Shown here piece by piece: positions 1 to 8,108 of a stretch of DNA of 14,800 bases. Where the stretch lies: positions 1 through 14,800 of the forward strand of contig OMSZ01000023.1 in NCBI GenBank assembly GCA_900313855.1, read 5' to 3'. The position numbers and the translations under genes were made by a program. This stretch comes from an uncultured Eubacteriales bacterium (GTDB taxonomy: Bacteria; Bacillota; Clostridia; Lachnospirales; Lachnospiraceae). The number at the start of each line of letters is the position of its first letter. Position 1 is the first letter of the stretch. The notes under the pieces were generated by a model. The model did no database searches and was not told the DNA's origin. It saw only the letters and a program-made list of their open reading frames with translations.

Positions 1-10
1 AGCTTGTACC

Positions 11-82
11 CCGACTGAGTATAGTTTGACATAACCCCCACCTACACCTAAGCTTAGAGGTGGGGGATTTCTCCGACTGAGT
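11..82. repeat. GC-rich hairpin flanked by 10-bp direct repeats; possible IS200/IS605-type end
   Basis: A perfect 9-bp stem, CCCCCACCT (35-43) with AGGTGGGGG (58-66), encloses a 14-base loop that itself contains the palindrome CTAAGCTTAG (48-57). The direct repeat CCGACTGAGT occurs at 11-20 and again at 73-82, one copy on each side of the hairpin. Subterminal hairpins of this kind are known at the ends of IS200/IS605-family elements and at the 3' end of their TnpB guide RNAs. That assignment is by resemblance only, because no transposase or tnpB is visible here. On the minus strand the hairpin lies about 90 bases beyond the stop of the 849-residue gene and could also end its transcription, but no clear T-tract follows it on that strand. 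On the plus strand only the short tract ATTTCT follows. Confidence 0.45.
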
Positions 83-153
83 TAAACCCATTGTATTAAT
101 TCGATCAACAGATCTTACCTTTTCTATATCCGACAGCGCAACACACTACAATC

Positions 154-2703
154 CTATCTAACATAGCTGATGAATACATTGCCGCCGTCCATTACCTTGT
201 CCTCAAACTCTTTTCTGTCCTCAACAATATCCTTTTCCTCTAACGGATTAATATATCTTACCTTCTGTCCGTTATAGCTTGTGACAAGCACAAATGTGCC
301 ATCGGAAAATCTAGTCATTACCGGAGCATCCTTGCAAAGATAGTAAAGTCCGTTTTCAAATGCACAGCCGGTTATATCAGTCCCCTGCCGCCCCACGTAC
401 TTAAGAATTATCTCTTCTATCGGAACGCCTGCAGTAATATCATCCTTCATGGCGGCATACTCAGGATTCTTCTCCTCATACATTCCCATCATATAAATGC
501 AGGCTGCCAAAGTCTCATCTATATCGGAAACATGATATATCCTCACCTTATCAGCTACTGTATGGTAATCCTTAACCGCAATCTTTCTCCATAAAATAAT
601 ACCGTTATCATCCGTTACAACCCCGGCATTTTCGTAAGCAACACGAACAGCCTCATTAAGATTGAGGTAGTCCGTCATATAATGTCCCTGACCGAATGCA
701 TAGTATTTTGGATTAACATGATCAAACTTGTTCTTGACAGTATAATCCTCTTCGGAAACAGTTTCTTTGGTGATCATAAGCTTAGGCTTCTCAACAATAA
801 ACATATAATCAGGGAATTTCAGATACAATTGATTATATGCATTATCGGTGTATTTGTAAGCATCCGCTATCCTGTTGGGCTGCTCGTCCTCTTTATAGGT
901 GATGAAGTCAGGTGATGCCTCCTGCAATTCGTCTCCAAACTTCTTTACTCTTTCAAGATACACCACGCCATCCTCTGCTTTTGCATCAATTATAAATGTT
1001 CCAGAATCTGTATAAGTCTTAATAACCTTACATTCATTATCAATAATATCTATTGATGCGATCAGACATACAACCGTTTTATCAAGCTCGGTGATAATAT
1101 CCTCCTCCGGTATTCTTCCAAGCACAAGATCATCCTGGACAAATCCGATAGCACTAAGCTTTTCTTTTCCAGAAGCATTTATCTCCTTACTTTCCCCTGT
1201 CTCAAGATCTAAGATAGTTATCTTCGTGCACTCCTCAGGATACAGAGTATCGGGATAACCTATCAGATGGTTGTCTGCAGAAACCGCTACATTTTCATTA
1301 AGAACATCCTCTATGAAAACCTCGGAGGTACGGTTCTTTGTATCAACCTTTATCACACAATCGTGATCAAAATAATAATACTCATCCTTCCCGTTAAGGT
1401 ACATCAGGGTCTCCATATCCTCCTTGAGAATATTATAAGGCTTGTCATTCTCAATAAACAACAGCTCATCAACCCTGTTCTTATCGGCTACATACCGATA
1501 TACAGCCATTCCGACCTTGCCCTCGTATTTACCGCTGTTCATATAACCGTATACGGAAAATGCCACATCGCCATCCTCATTCATGGAAAGCAGTTTGATA
1601 TTATTCTCGTCATAAGAGGCTCTCGGATCGGTATAATTCGTATTATCACAGAACGCAAAAACATTGGTAATCGCACCCTTATCATAATCATAGTACCAAA
1701 GCTGTCTTGTCTGAACAAAAGCAAGTCTGTGCTGATTCTCGCTGACAATATACTGAAAATCCTTCTGATCCATAATACCCAGCTTAAAAATATTCTGAGT
1801 AGTATTAATATTATCAATCGAGAAGACCGCTTCCTGTTTCCTGTTATAATCTAAAAGGTAAACATTGTTATCATTTACATATCTTACCCTGTAGTCCTCA
1901 GTTACAAAGTAATTCTCTAAAACCTTATTCTCCGTTGCGGATATCAGATATTTTAGTTGTATTATCGCGTAGCTGTCATCTATCTCCTTGATCGATGCGA
2001 CCGGCTTAGTAAGCCTTATCGGCTTAAGGTCAGCAAAGGTTATTGTCTCAAAGCTTGAATGAATATTAACCCTGGACAAATAGTCATTGTTCCCTTCCTC
2101 GCTCGGTTCAATACTTTTCGAGATGACCTTTTCCGCCTGCTCTTTATCAAAAATAGCATCATTAAATTTCTCAACAAATTGAAGGAGTACTCCCGCATGG
2201 AAATCATTCTCCACAACTACTCTGGTATAATATCTGACCGGAGTTTCTTCTTCTCCTCTTAACGCTTTAATGACCAATACATATTCAGAAAGCTCCTCTA
2301 ACTTTGTTCTGAATGTCACTGACAGCTTGTCATATCCCTCTTCATTTCTCACATCCGATATAACATCATTCTCAATCAGATCGCCCTGGTACTGGCTTCG
2401 AAGCTCATATTCATATCCGCTTACAGGCTCCTGACCCTGACCTGCCCAGACCTCGACAGTCTGTCCATAGTCCATAGGCGTGATCGTATCCCTGAAATAT
2501 GTGGTATCAACCTTTCCGGTATAGCCGTGAAGCATGTTTATAAAACGATCCTCATACCTTACATACATAACAGGAATGGTCGACTGTTCCATTTCCGCAG
2601 TCACTTCATTCACGCCTGCATTATTCATTTTGTTGACAAGAAAAATGGTGCCTGTAAAAACAATAATAAGCACCAGTATTTTCGTGATTAATCTTCCGTC
2701 CAT
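154..2703 (-). CDS. Membrane-anchored exported protein of unknown function, propeller-like middle and possible C39-like C-terminal domain
   Basis: I do not recognise a named family for this 849-residue protein. It begins with a short basic stretch and one hydrophobic segment (about residues 7-23), so it is probably held in the membrane with the rest outside the cell. Residues about 280-620 contain recurring short strand patterns such as VYLLDYN, LWYYDYDKG and ITILDLETGE, each followed by turn-rich acidic stretches, which suggests a beta-propeller. From about residue 667, the order of a GHYM segment, an AVRVAYENAG helix, Cys735 in a helix (AACIYMMGMY), a TGC motif at 778-780 and the strands FVLVTSYNG resembles the layout of C39-like papain-fold peptidases. 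The usual catalytic His position appears to be occupied by other residues, so any such domain may be inactive. The start is set by GGGAG six bases before the ATG. It lies 32 bases after the 123-residue gene and is probably co-transcribed with it. Confidence 0.75.
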   Translation of the reverse strand: MDGRLITKILVLIIVFTGTIFLVNKMNNAGVNEVTAEMEQSTIPVMYVRYEDRFINMLHGYTGKVDTTYFRDTITPMDYGQTVEVWAGQGQEPVSGYEYELRSQYQGDLIENDVISDVRNEEGYDKLSVTFRTKLEELSEYVLVIKALRGEEETPVRYYTRVVVENDFHAGVLLQFVEKFNDAIFDKEQAEKVISKSIEPSEEGNNDYLSRVNIHSSFETITFADLKPIRLTKPVASIKEIDDSYAIIQLKYLISATENKVLENYFVTEDYRVRYVNDNNVYLLDYNRKQEAVFSIDNINTTQNIFKLGIMDQKDFQYIVSENQHRLAFVQTRQLWYYDYDKGAITNVFAFCDNTNYTDPRASYDENNIKLLSMNEDGDVAFSVYGYMNSGKYEGKVGMAVYRYVADKNRVDELLFIENDKPYNILKEDMETLMYLNGKDEYYYFDHDCVIKVDTKNRTSEVFIEDVLNENVAVSADNHLIGYPDTLYPEECTKITILDLETGESKEINASGKEKLSAIGFVQDDLVLGRIPEEDIITELDKTVVCLIASIDIIDNECKVIKTYTDSGTFIIDAKAEDGVVYLERVKKFGDELQEASPDFITYKEDEQPNRIADAYKYTDNAYNQLYLKFPDYMFIVEKPKLMITKETVSEEDYTVKNKFDHVNPKYYAFGQGHYMTDYLNLNEAVRVAYENAGVVTDDNGIILWRKIAVKDYHTVADKVRIYHVSDIDETLAACIYMMGMYEEKNPEYAAMKDDITAGVPIEEIILKYVGRQGTDITGCAFENGLYYLCKDAPVMTRFSDGTFVLVTSYNGQKVRYINPLEEKDIVEDRKEFEDKVMDGGNVFISYVR

Positions 2704-2735
2704 ATATTACTCCCAAATCCGGAACAAACAGCCAT

Positions 2736-3107
2736 TTACGTTCTTTCCCGAAATATCCTTGTATGCTCGTGACGTCTTCTCCGGATATAAATTTCATTAC
2801 ATAACATCAATCGAATAATATCTGTTATAATACCGGCATCATCATCGCCGGCTTCATATCCCGCAATATCGAATATCTCTTCTGCCATGCGATACACCGA
2901 CACCTCATCGGGGTACTCATGGTACAATATACTTCCCTCGTACTCAAATCTGTCTGTATACTCTTCTATCACTCCGGATATATACCGCGCCCATTTCGGA
3001 TATAACCTTTTCAAGTCCTCATAATCTTTAAGGCAGATCTCTTCCTCCTGCAAATAATCAGGGCCTTCAGGAAAGAAGGAATCCAAATCGTAATGTAATC
3101 CCTGCAT
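2736..3107 (-). CDS. Small acidic cytoplasmic protein of unknown function
   Basis: The 123-residue product has no signal peptide, membrane segment or motif that I can name. It is strongly acidic and Tyr-rich through residue 100 and then ends in a very basic tail (RRRRHEHTRIFRERT). Segments such as EEEICLKDYEDLKRLYPKWARYISGVIEEY and the following helices look mostly alpha-helical. Translation starts at an ATG preceded by AAGGAG with a rather long 12-base spacer. A candidate promoter lies just upstream, and the large membrane-anchored protein follows after 32 bases. The pair may therefore form a two-gene unit separate from pfkA. Codon use and base composition look like those of the neighbours. 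It is probably real because it is long for its setting and has its own promoter and ribosome binding site, but no function can be assigned. Confidence 0.7.
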   Translation of the reverse strand: MQGLHYDLDSFFPEGPDYLQEEEICLKDYEDLKRLYPKWARYISGVIEEYTDRFEYEGSILYHEYPDEVSVYRMAEEIFDIAGYEAGDDDAGIITDIIRLMLCNEIYIRRRRHEHTRIFRERT

Positions 3108-3140
3108 GATAATATATAGCTCCTTAAGCTGCTATGTTAT

Positions 3141-3170
3141 ATTATATGCAGGGATCATTTATAATGTTAA
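3141..3170 (-). promoter_or_regulatory. Candidate sigma-A promoter for the 123-residue and 849-residue genes
   Basis: Read on the minus strand, TTAACA (complement of 3165-3170) is followed after 18 bases by a perfect TATAAT (complement of 3141-3146). This lies about 34 bases upstream of the start codon at 3107, which leaves room for a short leader carrying the AAGGAG ribosome binding site. The -35 box matches TTGACA at five of six positions. This would allow the downstream pair to be transcribed independently of the pfkA operon. Confidence 0.55.
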
Positions 3171-3182
3171 TCATTACTATTC

Positions 3183-3215
3183 ACAGTTAAGATATCAGAT
3201 ATGAATATTAACTGT
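3183..3215 (-). terminator. Weak AT-rich inverted repeat after pfkA
   Basis: ACAGTTAA (3183-3190) and TTAACTGT (3208-3215) form a perfect 8-bp inverted repeat with a 17-base AT-rich loop, starting right at the pfkA stop codon. The stem is AT-rich and no T-run follows it on the minus strand, so it is at best a weak terminator or a 3'-end stabilising hairpin. It is the only symmetric element between pfkA and the next promoter. Confidence 0.25.
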
Positions 3216-4288
3216 TAATCACCAAATGAGATACCAAGTGCTCTGGCATTCTGTACGATACTGTCATCCGGCGAAACATATTTGAGCTTTCCTGCTGATT
3301 CTGAAAGCGGAATATCTGTTACGTCATTATCCTTTAATACTACCAGACGGCCGTACTTCTCTTCCTTGATAAGGCCTGCAGCATATGCTCCAAAACGTGA
3401 TGATAATACTCTGTCATATGCATCCGGACCGCCACCTCTCTGTGTATGACCCGGTACAGCTACTCTTACCTCACAGCCGCAGGAATCCTTGATCTGATCT
3501 GCAATCTCATAGGCAACAGAAGGATAAGGACGATTAGCAAGCTTCTCTTTTCTCTTTTTCTTTGGAAGCGCTGCATCCTCTTTGGAAATAGCACCCTCTG
3601 CAACAGCAATGATAGAAAAGCCTTTTCCCTGTTTGCTTCTGTTATCAAGCGCTTTACATACGCTCTTGATATCATAAGGAATCTCAGGAAGAAGAATAAT
3701 ATCCGCTCCACCTGCAATTCCTGCATGAAGAGTGATATGTCCTACTTTATGACCCATGATCTCAACAACAAATACTCTGTTATGTGAAGCAGCCGTTGTA
3801 TGTATGCAGTCAATAGCAGCAGTTGCTATATCAACAGCAGACTGAAAACCGAAGGTCATATCCGTTCCCCAAAGATCATTATCTATCGTTTTGGGAAGAC
3901 CGATAACATTTAATCCCTCATCACTTAAGAGGTTGGCTGTTTTCTGGGAACCGTTACCGCCAAGCACAACAAGGCAGTCAAGCTTTAATTTCTTATAGGT
4001 TTCCTTCATTGCCTTAACCTTATTGATACCGTCCTCCGTCGGCTCACCCATCAACTTAAACGGCTGACGTGAGCTGCCTAAGATCGTGCCGCCCTTTGTA
4101 AGAATACCGGAAAAGTCTTCTGCCTTAAGAAGCTTATAATTATTTCTGATAAGACCCTTATAACCCTCCAAAAATCCATAGATCTCAACATCCTTATACA
4201 TGTTGGTAAGACCTTTAACTACGCCTCTCATTGTGGCATTTAATGCCTGACAGTCCCCTCCGCTTGTTAACATTCCGATTCTTTTCAT
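3215..4288 (-). CDS. pfkA: 6-phosphofructokinase, mixed-type active site
   Basis: This enzyme phosphorylates fructose 6-phosphate to fructose 1,6-bisphosphate, the committed step of glycolysis. The 357-residue product has the family's motifs: TSGGD near the N-terminus (phosphoryl-donor loop), GGNGS at 110-114, PKTIDND at 132-138 with Asp136 as the expected catalytic base, MGHKVGHITL at 179-188, and GHTQRGG at 280-286 in the substrate site. The residue equal to E. coli Gly104 is Gly113, which favours ATP. The residue equal to Gly124 is Lys133, as in pyrophosphate enzymes, and the Asp103 equivalent is Asn112. Donor choice is therefore probably ATP but not certain. I chose the ATG at 4286-4288 because GGGAGG lies eight bases upstream. 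A GTG twelve codons earlier, overlapping the recR stop, lacks such a site. It is the last gene of the dnaX-ybaB-recR operon. Confidence 0.93.
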   Translation of the reverse strand: MKRIGMLTSGGDCQALNATMRGVVKGLTNMYKDVEIYGFLEGYKGLIRNNYKLLKAEDFSGILTKGGTILGSSRQPFKLMGEPTEDGINKVKAMKETYKKLKLDCLVVLGGNGSQKTANLLSDEGLNVIGLPKTIDNDLWGTDMTFGFQSAVDIATAAIDCIHTTAASHNRVFVVEIMGHKVGHITLHAGIAGGADIILLPEIPYDIKSVCKALDNRSKQGKGFSIIAVAEGAISKEDAALPKKKRKEKLANRPYPSVAYEIADQIKDSCGCEVRVAVPGHTQRGGGPDAYDRVLSSRFGAYAAGLIKEEKYGRLVVLKDNDVTDIPLSESAGKLKYVSPDDSIVQNARALGISFGD

Positions 4289-4323
4289 GAAAAATACCTC
4301 CCTTTCCAAAAGTGGTTTTGCCA

Positions 4324-4920
4324 CTACATGTCCACTCTTCCTTCCAAAGCGCGCAACAGAGTGACTTCATCAATATATTCCAAGTCGCCTCCAACCGGTA
4401 TTCCCGATGCGATTCTTGTCACCTTGATACCCGTCGGTTTGACCAGCTTGCTGATATACATCGCAGTGATCTCGCCTTCAACTCCGGAATTGGTTGCTAT
4501 AATAAGCTCCTTAACATCTCCCCGGAGTCTTACGATCAGCTCCTTTAACTTGATATCATCCTGGCCTATTCCCAGTTTGGGTGAAATGGCTCCATGCAGC
4601 ACATGATACACTCCGTCGTATTTACCGGTCTTCTCATACGCCGCCAGATCCCTGGGCGTTTCTACTACCATTATTGTTGATTTATCTCTGGTCTTTGAAG
4701 AACATATAGGGCATATTTCCCTGTCAGTAAGTGTAAAACATTCCTGACAATACTTCACATTCTCCTTCGCCGAAACTATTGCTCCGGCAAGCGCCTTAAC
4801 CTGCTCCTGCGGCATATTGATTATATGATATGCCAGACGCTGTGCAGATTTGCTGCCAATACCCGGAAGTCTTCCCAACTGCTCCACCAACTGGTTGACC
4901 TGTTCACTGTAAAGCTCCAT
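4324..4920 (-). CDS. recR: Recombination mediator protein RecR
   Basis: RecR works with RecO (and RecF) to load RecA on single-stranded DNA at gaps during recombinational repair. The 198-residue length is standard. A helix-hairpin-helix with [11 protein letters not shown] lies at about residues 18-28. A four-Cys zinc motif follows (Cys58, Cys61, Cys70, Cys73). The Toprim domain begins near residue 81 with VVETPRDL and includes the [10 protein letters not shown] signature. The family's C-terminal [18 protein letters not shown] segment is present. The ATG shares one base with the ybaB stop (TAATG), so the two are translationally coupled. This ybaB-recR arrangement downstream of dnaX is widely conserved in bacteria. 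Confidence 0.97.
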   Translation of the reverse strand: MELYSEQVNQLVEQLGRLPGIGSKSAQRLAYHIINMPQEQVKALAGAIVSAKENVKYCQECFTLTDREICPICSSKTRDKSTIMVVETPRDLAAYEKTGKYDGVYHVLHGAISPKLGIGQDDIKLKELIVRLRGDVKELIIATNSGVEGEITAMYISKLVKPTGIKVTRIASGIPVGGDLEYIDEVTLLRALEGRVDM

Positions 4921-5270
4921 TAAAACGGAAATCCTCCCATTCCTCCCATGCCGCCGGTAATCTTAGACATCTGGGAATTCTGATCCTCCTCCTGCAGGCG
5001 GATAGCCTCATTAACCGCAGCAGCGATCGCATCCTCTAAGGTTTCTACATCTTCAGGATCAACGATCTCCGGATCAATATGAACCTCGGTAATTTCTTTC
5101 TTTCCTGTTATAACAACCTTAACAGCACCGCCGCCGGAAGATGCCTCATAGGTCTTTTCCTCCAATGCTTTAGCCTGCTCTTCCATCTGCTTCTGCATTC
5201 TCTGTGCCTGCTTCATAAGATTGTTCATGTTTCCCGGCATACCACCTGAAAACCCTCCACGTTTTGCCAT
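4920..5270 (-). CDS. ybaB: YbaB/EbfC family nucleoid-associated DNA-binding protein
   Basis: Members of this family are small dimeric proteins that bind DNA and are linked to nucleoid structure and repair. The 116-residue product has the typical order: a Gly/Met-rich N-terminus ([20 protein letters not shown]), a long amphipathic helix rich in Gln, Met and Glu (about 18-40), a beta-sheet core with [23 protein letters not shown], a C-terminal helix ([12 protein letters not shown]), and a Gly/Met tail. AAGGAGG lies ten bases before the ATG. It sits 48 bases after dnaX and overlaps recR by one base, which fits the conserved dnaX-ybaB-recR cluster. Confidence 0.95.
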   Translation of the reverse strand: MAKRGGFSGGMPGNMNNLMKQAQRMQKQMEEQAKALEEKTYEASSGGGAVKVVITGKKEITEVHIDPEIVDPEDVETLEDAIAAAVNEAIRLQEEDQNSQMSKITGGMGGMGGFPF

Positions 5271-5318
5271 GATTAATAATCCTCCTTAAAACAAGTTTGT
5301 TTCACCATCTGTTATATT

Positions 5319-6974
5319 CTAATCTTCTTCCTTAACCAGCATATTGATCTTTGATAAATTAATATTGTGAATATCCGTTTCTCTAAGATCATCTTTTTGT
5401 CTGCAGTTAATAATTACCTCTTTGCCCGTCTGCTCACCGATCATCTGTTTTAACAGTTCTAAAGTCTTTCCATCGGTATAATGTCTGTAGGCCATATCTC
5501 CATGTGTAGATCTGTCAAAGGTAAGCACCAGAGAATTCCTATCCTCTCCGATATTGATACTTGCTAGACTTAACATGCTTGCCGTGCCCTTACCCAGCCT
5601 GTCATATAACTCCGGATCTCTTTGGATATGTTTGATATTTTCAACTATCATTCCAAGATCTTCATATTGTGCGGGAGTAAGTTCCTCTTTGACAAGCATT
5701 TCCCTGTCTATTGCCGGCTCAGCTTCTTTATCTGGAACGGAAGCTTTATTAATATCAACATTCTTAAGGCGCTCTTTGATAATACTGTCAATATCATCAA
5801 CGGACGGTCCCAAAGCTCCCTCTTCAAGCTTCTTCTCAAGCACCCTGATCCTTTCAAGTAAGGATTCCTCATCCTTCTCCATCTGTGGCGTGGTAAGCTT
5901 TATAACCGCCATCTCAAGATACACCCTTTTTTGCGCTGCATATCTCATGCTGTTAGACAGTTCTGAAAATATGCGTATGTTTCTCATCAGGGTATTCATC
6001 TCTATATGAGACGAAATCTCTTGCATGCTCGAAAGGTTCTCTGCTGACAGATCAAGCTGATCACTTACACCATTTGATATCTTGATAAGCATAAGATTTC
6101 TCATATACCAAGTGTAATCGGTAACAAACTGCGAAAGCTCGCTTCCCTGCCAGGCAACCTCATCAATTATCTCTAAGGCTTCCATGGTTTTACCTTCAGC
6201 CACCTTAAGAGTTAGCCTGTTGAACACATCGATATCAACAACGCCCAACACCTCTAATACCTTATCATACGTTAAGGTCTGTCCCAGATAAAAAGAGATA
6301 CACTGGTCTAACAAACTCAAAGCATCTCTCATCGAGCCGTCAGCCGTCTTTGCAATATAGCGTATCGCCTTCTCCTCTACCTCTATCTTCTCTCTTTCAA
6401 GGAGCTCTTTTAGCCTGTTATATATTGTATCTAAACTGATCCTTCTGAAATCATACTTCTGACATCGCGACAAAATTGTGATCGGAATCTTGTGGGAATC
6501 CGTTGTGGCAAGAATAAAAATAACATACGACGGCGGCTCCTCAAGCGTCTTTAACAGGGCATTAAATGCCGGACCCTGAATCTGATGAGCCTCATCAATG
6601 ATATATACCTTAAACTTGCCTTCTGCCGGTGCGTACTGCACATCATCCCTGATCTCTCTTATATTATCTATACCGTTATTCGATGCCGCATCTATCTCTC
6701 TGACATCCATAGAGCTTCCTGACGAAATCGCTTTACAGGAAGCACATTCATTACAGGGACTTCCATCCTCTTTAGGCTGCTCACAGTTGACTGCTTTAGC
6801 GAAAATTCTTGCAACCGTTGTCTTTCCCGTTCCTCTGGTACCCCTGAAAATGTATGCATGTCCGATCCTGTCATGCTTTATCTGATTCTTTAACGTTGTA
6901 ACAATATGCTCCTGACCCTTTACTTCATCAAATTCGTCAGGCCGCCATTTTCTATATAATGCCGTATATGACAT
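5319..6974 (-). CDS. dnaX: DNA polymerase III subunit gamma/tau
   Basis: This is the ATPase and scaffold of the clamp loader that places the beta sliding clamp on DNA. The 551-residue protein begins with the typical MSYTALYRKWRP. It has Walker A GTRGTGKT (45-52), the zinc-binding Cys set (Cys64, Cys74, Cys77, Cys80), Walker B IIDEAH (125-130), sensor ATTD (156-159) and the SRC motif with the arginine finger (169-171). Residues up to about 360 form the AAA+ and collar domains. The rest is the tau-specific tail, with a coiled-coil-like acidic stretch (365-385) and a charged linker. An AGGTAGG ribosome binding site is weak, and the gene follows the fusion gene after 25 bases. A run of six A at 5927-5932 (minus strand) could allow slippage to a shortened form, see findings. 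Confidence 0.97.
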   Translation of the reverse strand: MSYTALYRKWRPDEFDEVKGQEHIVTTLKNQIKHDRIGHAYIFRGTRGTGKTTVARIFAKAVNCEQPKEDGSPCNECASCKAISSGSSMDVREIDAASNNGIDNIREIRDDVQYAPAEGKFKVYIIDEAHQIQGPAFNALLKTLEEPPSYVIFILATTDSHKIPITILSRCQKYDFRRISLDTIYNRLKELLEREKIEVEEKAIRYIAKTADGSMRDALSLLDQCISFYLGQTLTYDKVLEVLGVVDIDVFNRLTLKVAEGKTMEALEIIDEVAWQGSELSQFVTDYTWYMRNLMLIKISNGVSDQLDLSAENLSSMQEISSHIEMNTLMRNIRIFSELSNSMRYAAQKRVYLEMAVIKLTTPQMEKDEESLLERIRVLEKKLEEGALGPSVDDIDSIIKERLKNVDINKASVPDKEAEPAIDREMLVKEELTPAQYEDLGMIVENIKHIQRDPELYDRLGKGTASMLSLASINIGEDRNSLVLTFDRSTHGDMAYRHYTDGKTLELLKQMIGEQTGKEVIINCRQKDDLRETDIHNINLSKINMLVKEED

Positions 6975-6999
6975 ATCAATAACCTACCTGTCTGTAATT

Positions 7000-8079
7000 T
7001 CAAGCCTGAAACGGGAAGATAACATCTAACATCCTAAGCGTTTTAATCTTTCCCTTTACCGAAATCTCACCGGCCATAAACCCACGCTGGAAAGTAGTCT
7101 TACCCTTTAAAATATCATCTAATGACCTGGTGGTTGTTCTTAAAGTAACATCTGCTTCCTCGGTAGCCGCATAAAACGCTTTAACTTTATCACCTATAGC
7201 TTCTATGTGAAGAATTCTGTCCTCGTCAGTAATTATTATCGCATAAGACGCCGAGAAATCTGTTTCCGGGTGATACTTATCGGTAAAAGCCTTAATGTAT
7301 CTGTCCGATTCGGGAACCTTTGCATCATCACGGCTCAAATGAAGATCTCCGTTATCCTCATCATAGCTGTCCTCATCCGCCTCATCATCCTCTTCACCTG
7401 TCCAAAGCATCTGCTTAAACATTGCCGAAAGCTCTTCTATATCTTCCTTTTGTTTTTTAACATAGGTCTCATCGCTGACAAATTTGGAAAGCTGTTCACT
7501 CTCCTGCGGAGTCAGCTCAATCGTTCTGGTCTTAAGAATATTAGTCTTTACAGCAAGATTACTTGTCGGCAGACTCTCTGTCTTTTGATGGATCGTTCTG
7601 TATAACGTCTCTGTTTTCTTCTCGATTATATTGCTGTAGCTCTCGTTCTTCTCAAAATCATCAAGATTCTCAACATAAGCAACCAATCCGGTAATAGGAA
7701 TTCCACCAAGCGTCTCCCATGCTTTAACAAGATTAAGCTCGGCATCACGCTCTCCATAGGTGGTCGCCATTACAACCGGCAGCATATATACGTGAGCAAG
7801 CTCCTGCTTGTCTGCATAAAGCCAGCACATATCAAGAAACTGCTGCATATATCCGCCAATGCCAAACCATTCAACCGTTGATGCGAGTATTACTCCGTCA
7901 ACCCCTTTAAGAGTTGATGGGAGAGTTGCGATCGCATTCTTATCCTCAAATATATTATAACGTTCAACCTCAACGCGAAGCTCTTTAAGTACCTCTGTCA
8001 TTTTATTGATAACATATATCGCAGGATCCTCTAACAAGCCTCTTCCGCCATAGTATATATTAATCTTCGTTTCTCTCAC
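7000..8079 (-). CDS. Flavodoxin-fold FMN reductase-like protein fused to an SCP2-like domain
   Basis: The 359-residue product appears to be a two-domain protein. Residues about 5-165 look like an NADPH-dependent FMN reductase or flavodoxin fold: INIYYGGRG start, the strand GVILASTVEWFGIGGYMQQFLD, and VMATTYGERD, which fit a flavin-binding scaffold. Residues 166-260 are a linker with a highly acidic stretch (229-243). Residues about 262-357 resemble an SCP2 sterol-carrier domain, with DVTLRTTTRSLDDILKGKTT and FMAGEISVKGKIKTL. The redox partner or ligand cannot be told. The GTG start is uncertain because the GGAGG site directly touches it. An ATT fourteen bases downstream of GGAGG is an alternative. 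A promoter lies just upstream, so this is the first gene of the dnaX operon. Confidence 0.8.
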   Translation of the reverse strand: MRETKINIYYGGRGLLEDPAIYVINKMTEVLKELRVEVERYNIFEDKNAIATLPSTLKGVDGVILASTVEWFGIGGYMQQFLDMCWLYADKQELAHVYMLPVVMATTYGERDAELNLVKAWETLGGIPITGLVAYVENLDDFEKNESYSNIIEKKTETLYRTIHQKTESLPTSNLAVKTNILKTRTIELTPQESEQLSKFVSDETYVKKQKEDIEELSAMFKQMLWTGEEDDEADEDSYDEDNGDLHLSRDDAKVPESDRYIKAFTDKYHPETDFSASYAIIITDEDRILHIEAIGDKVKAFYAATEEADVTLRTTTRSLDDILKGKTTFQRGFMAGEISVKGKIKTLRMLDVIFPFQA

Positions 8080-8108
8080 CTCCGAAAAAGTGTTCCAATA
8101 TCAGTAAT

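Noticed and set aside
1..153. CRISPR-type repeats from the two copies of CCGACTGAGT
   Set aside because: Only two 10-base copies with a hairpin between them, no array or spacers.
1267..1854. 195-codon open frame on the plus strand, opposite the 849-residue gene
   Set aside because: Ile-rich odd composition, no ribosome binding site seen, and lies wholly antisense to a well supported gene.
4289..4324. Twelve-codon N-terminal extension of pfkA from an upstream GTG
   Set aside because: The internal ATG has GGGAGG at ideal spacing and begins at the conserved start of the family.
5554..6009. 151-codon plus-strand frame opposite dnaX
   Set aside because: Ser/Leu-rich shadow of the conserved dnaX coding sequence.
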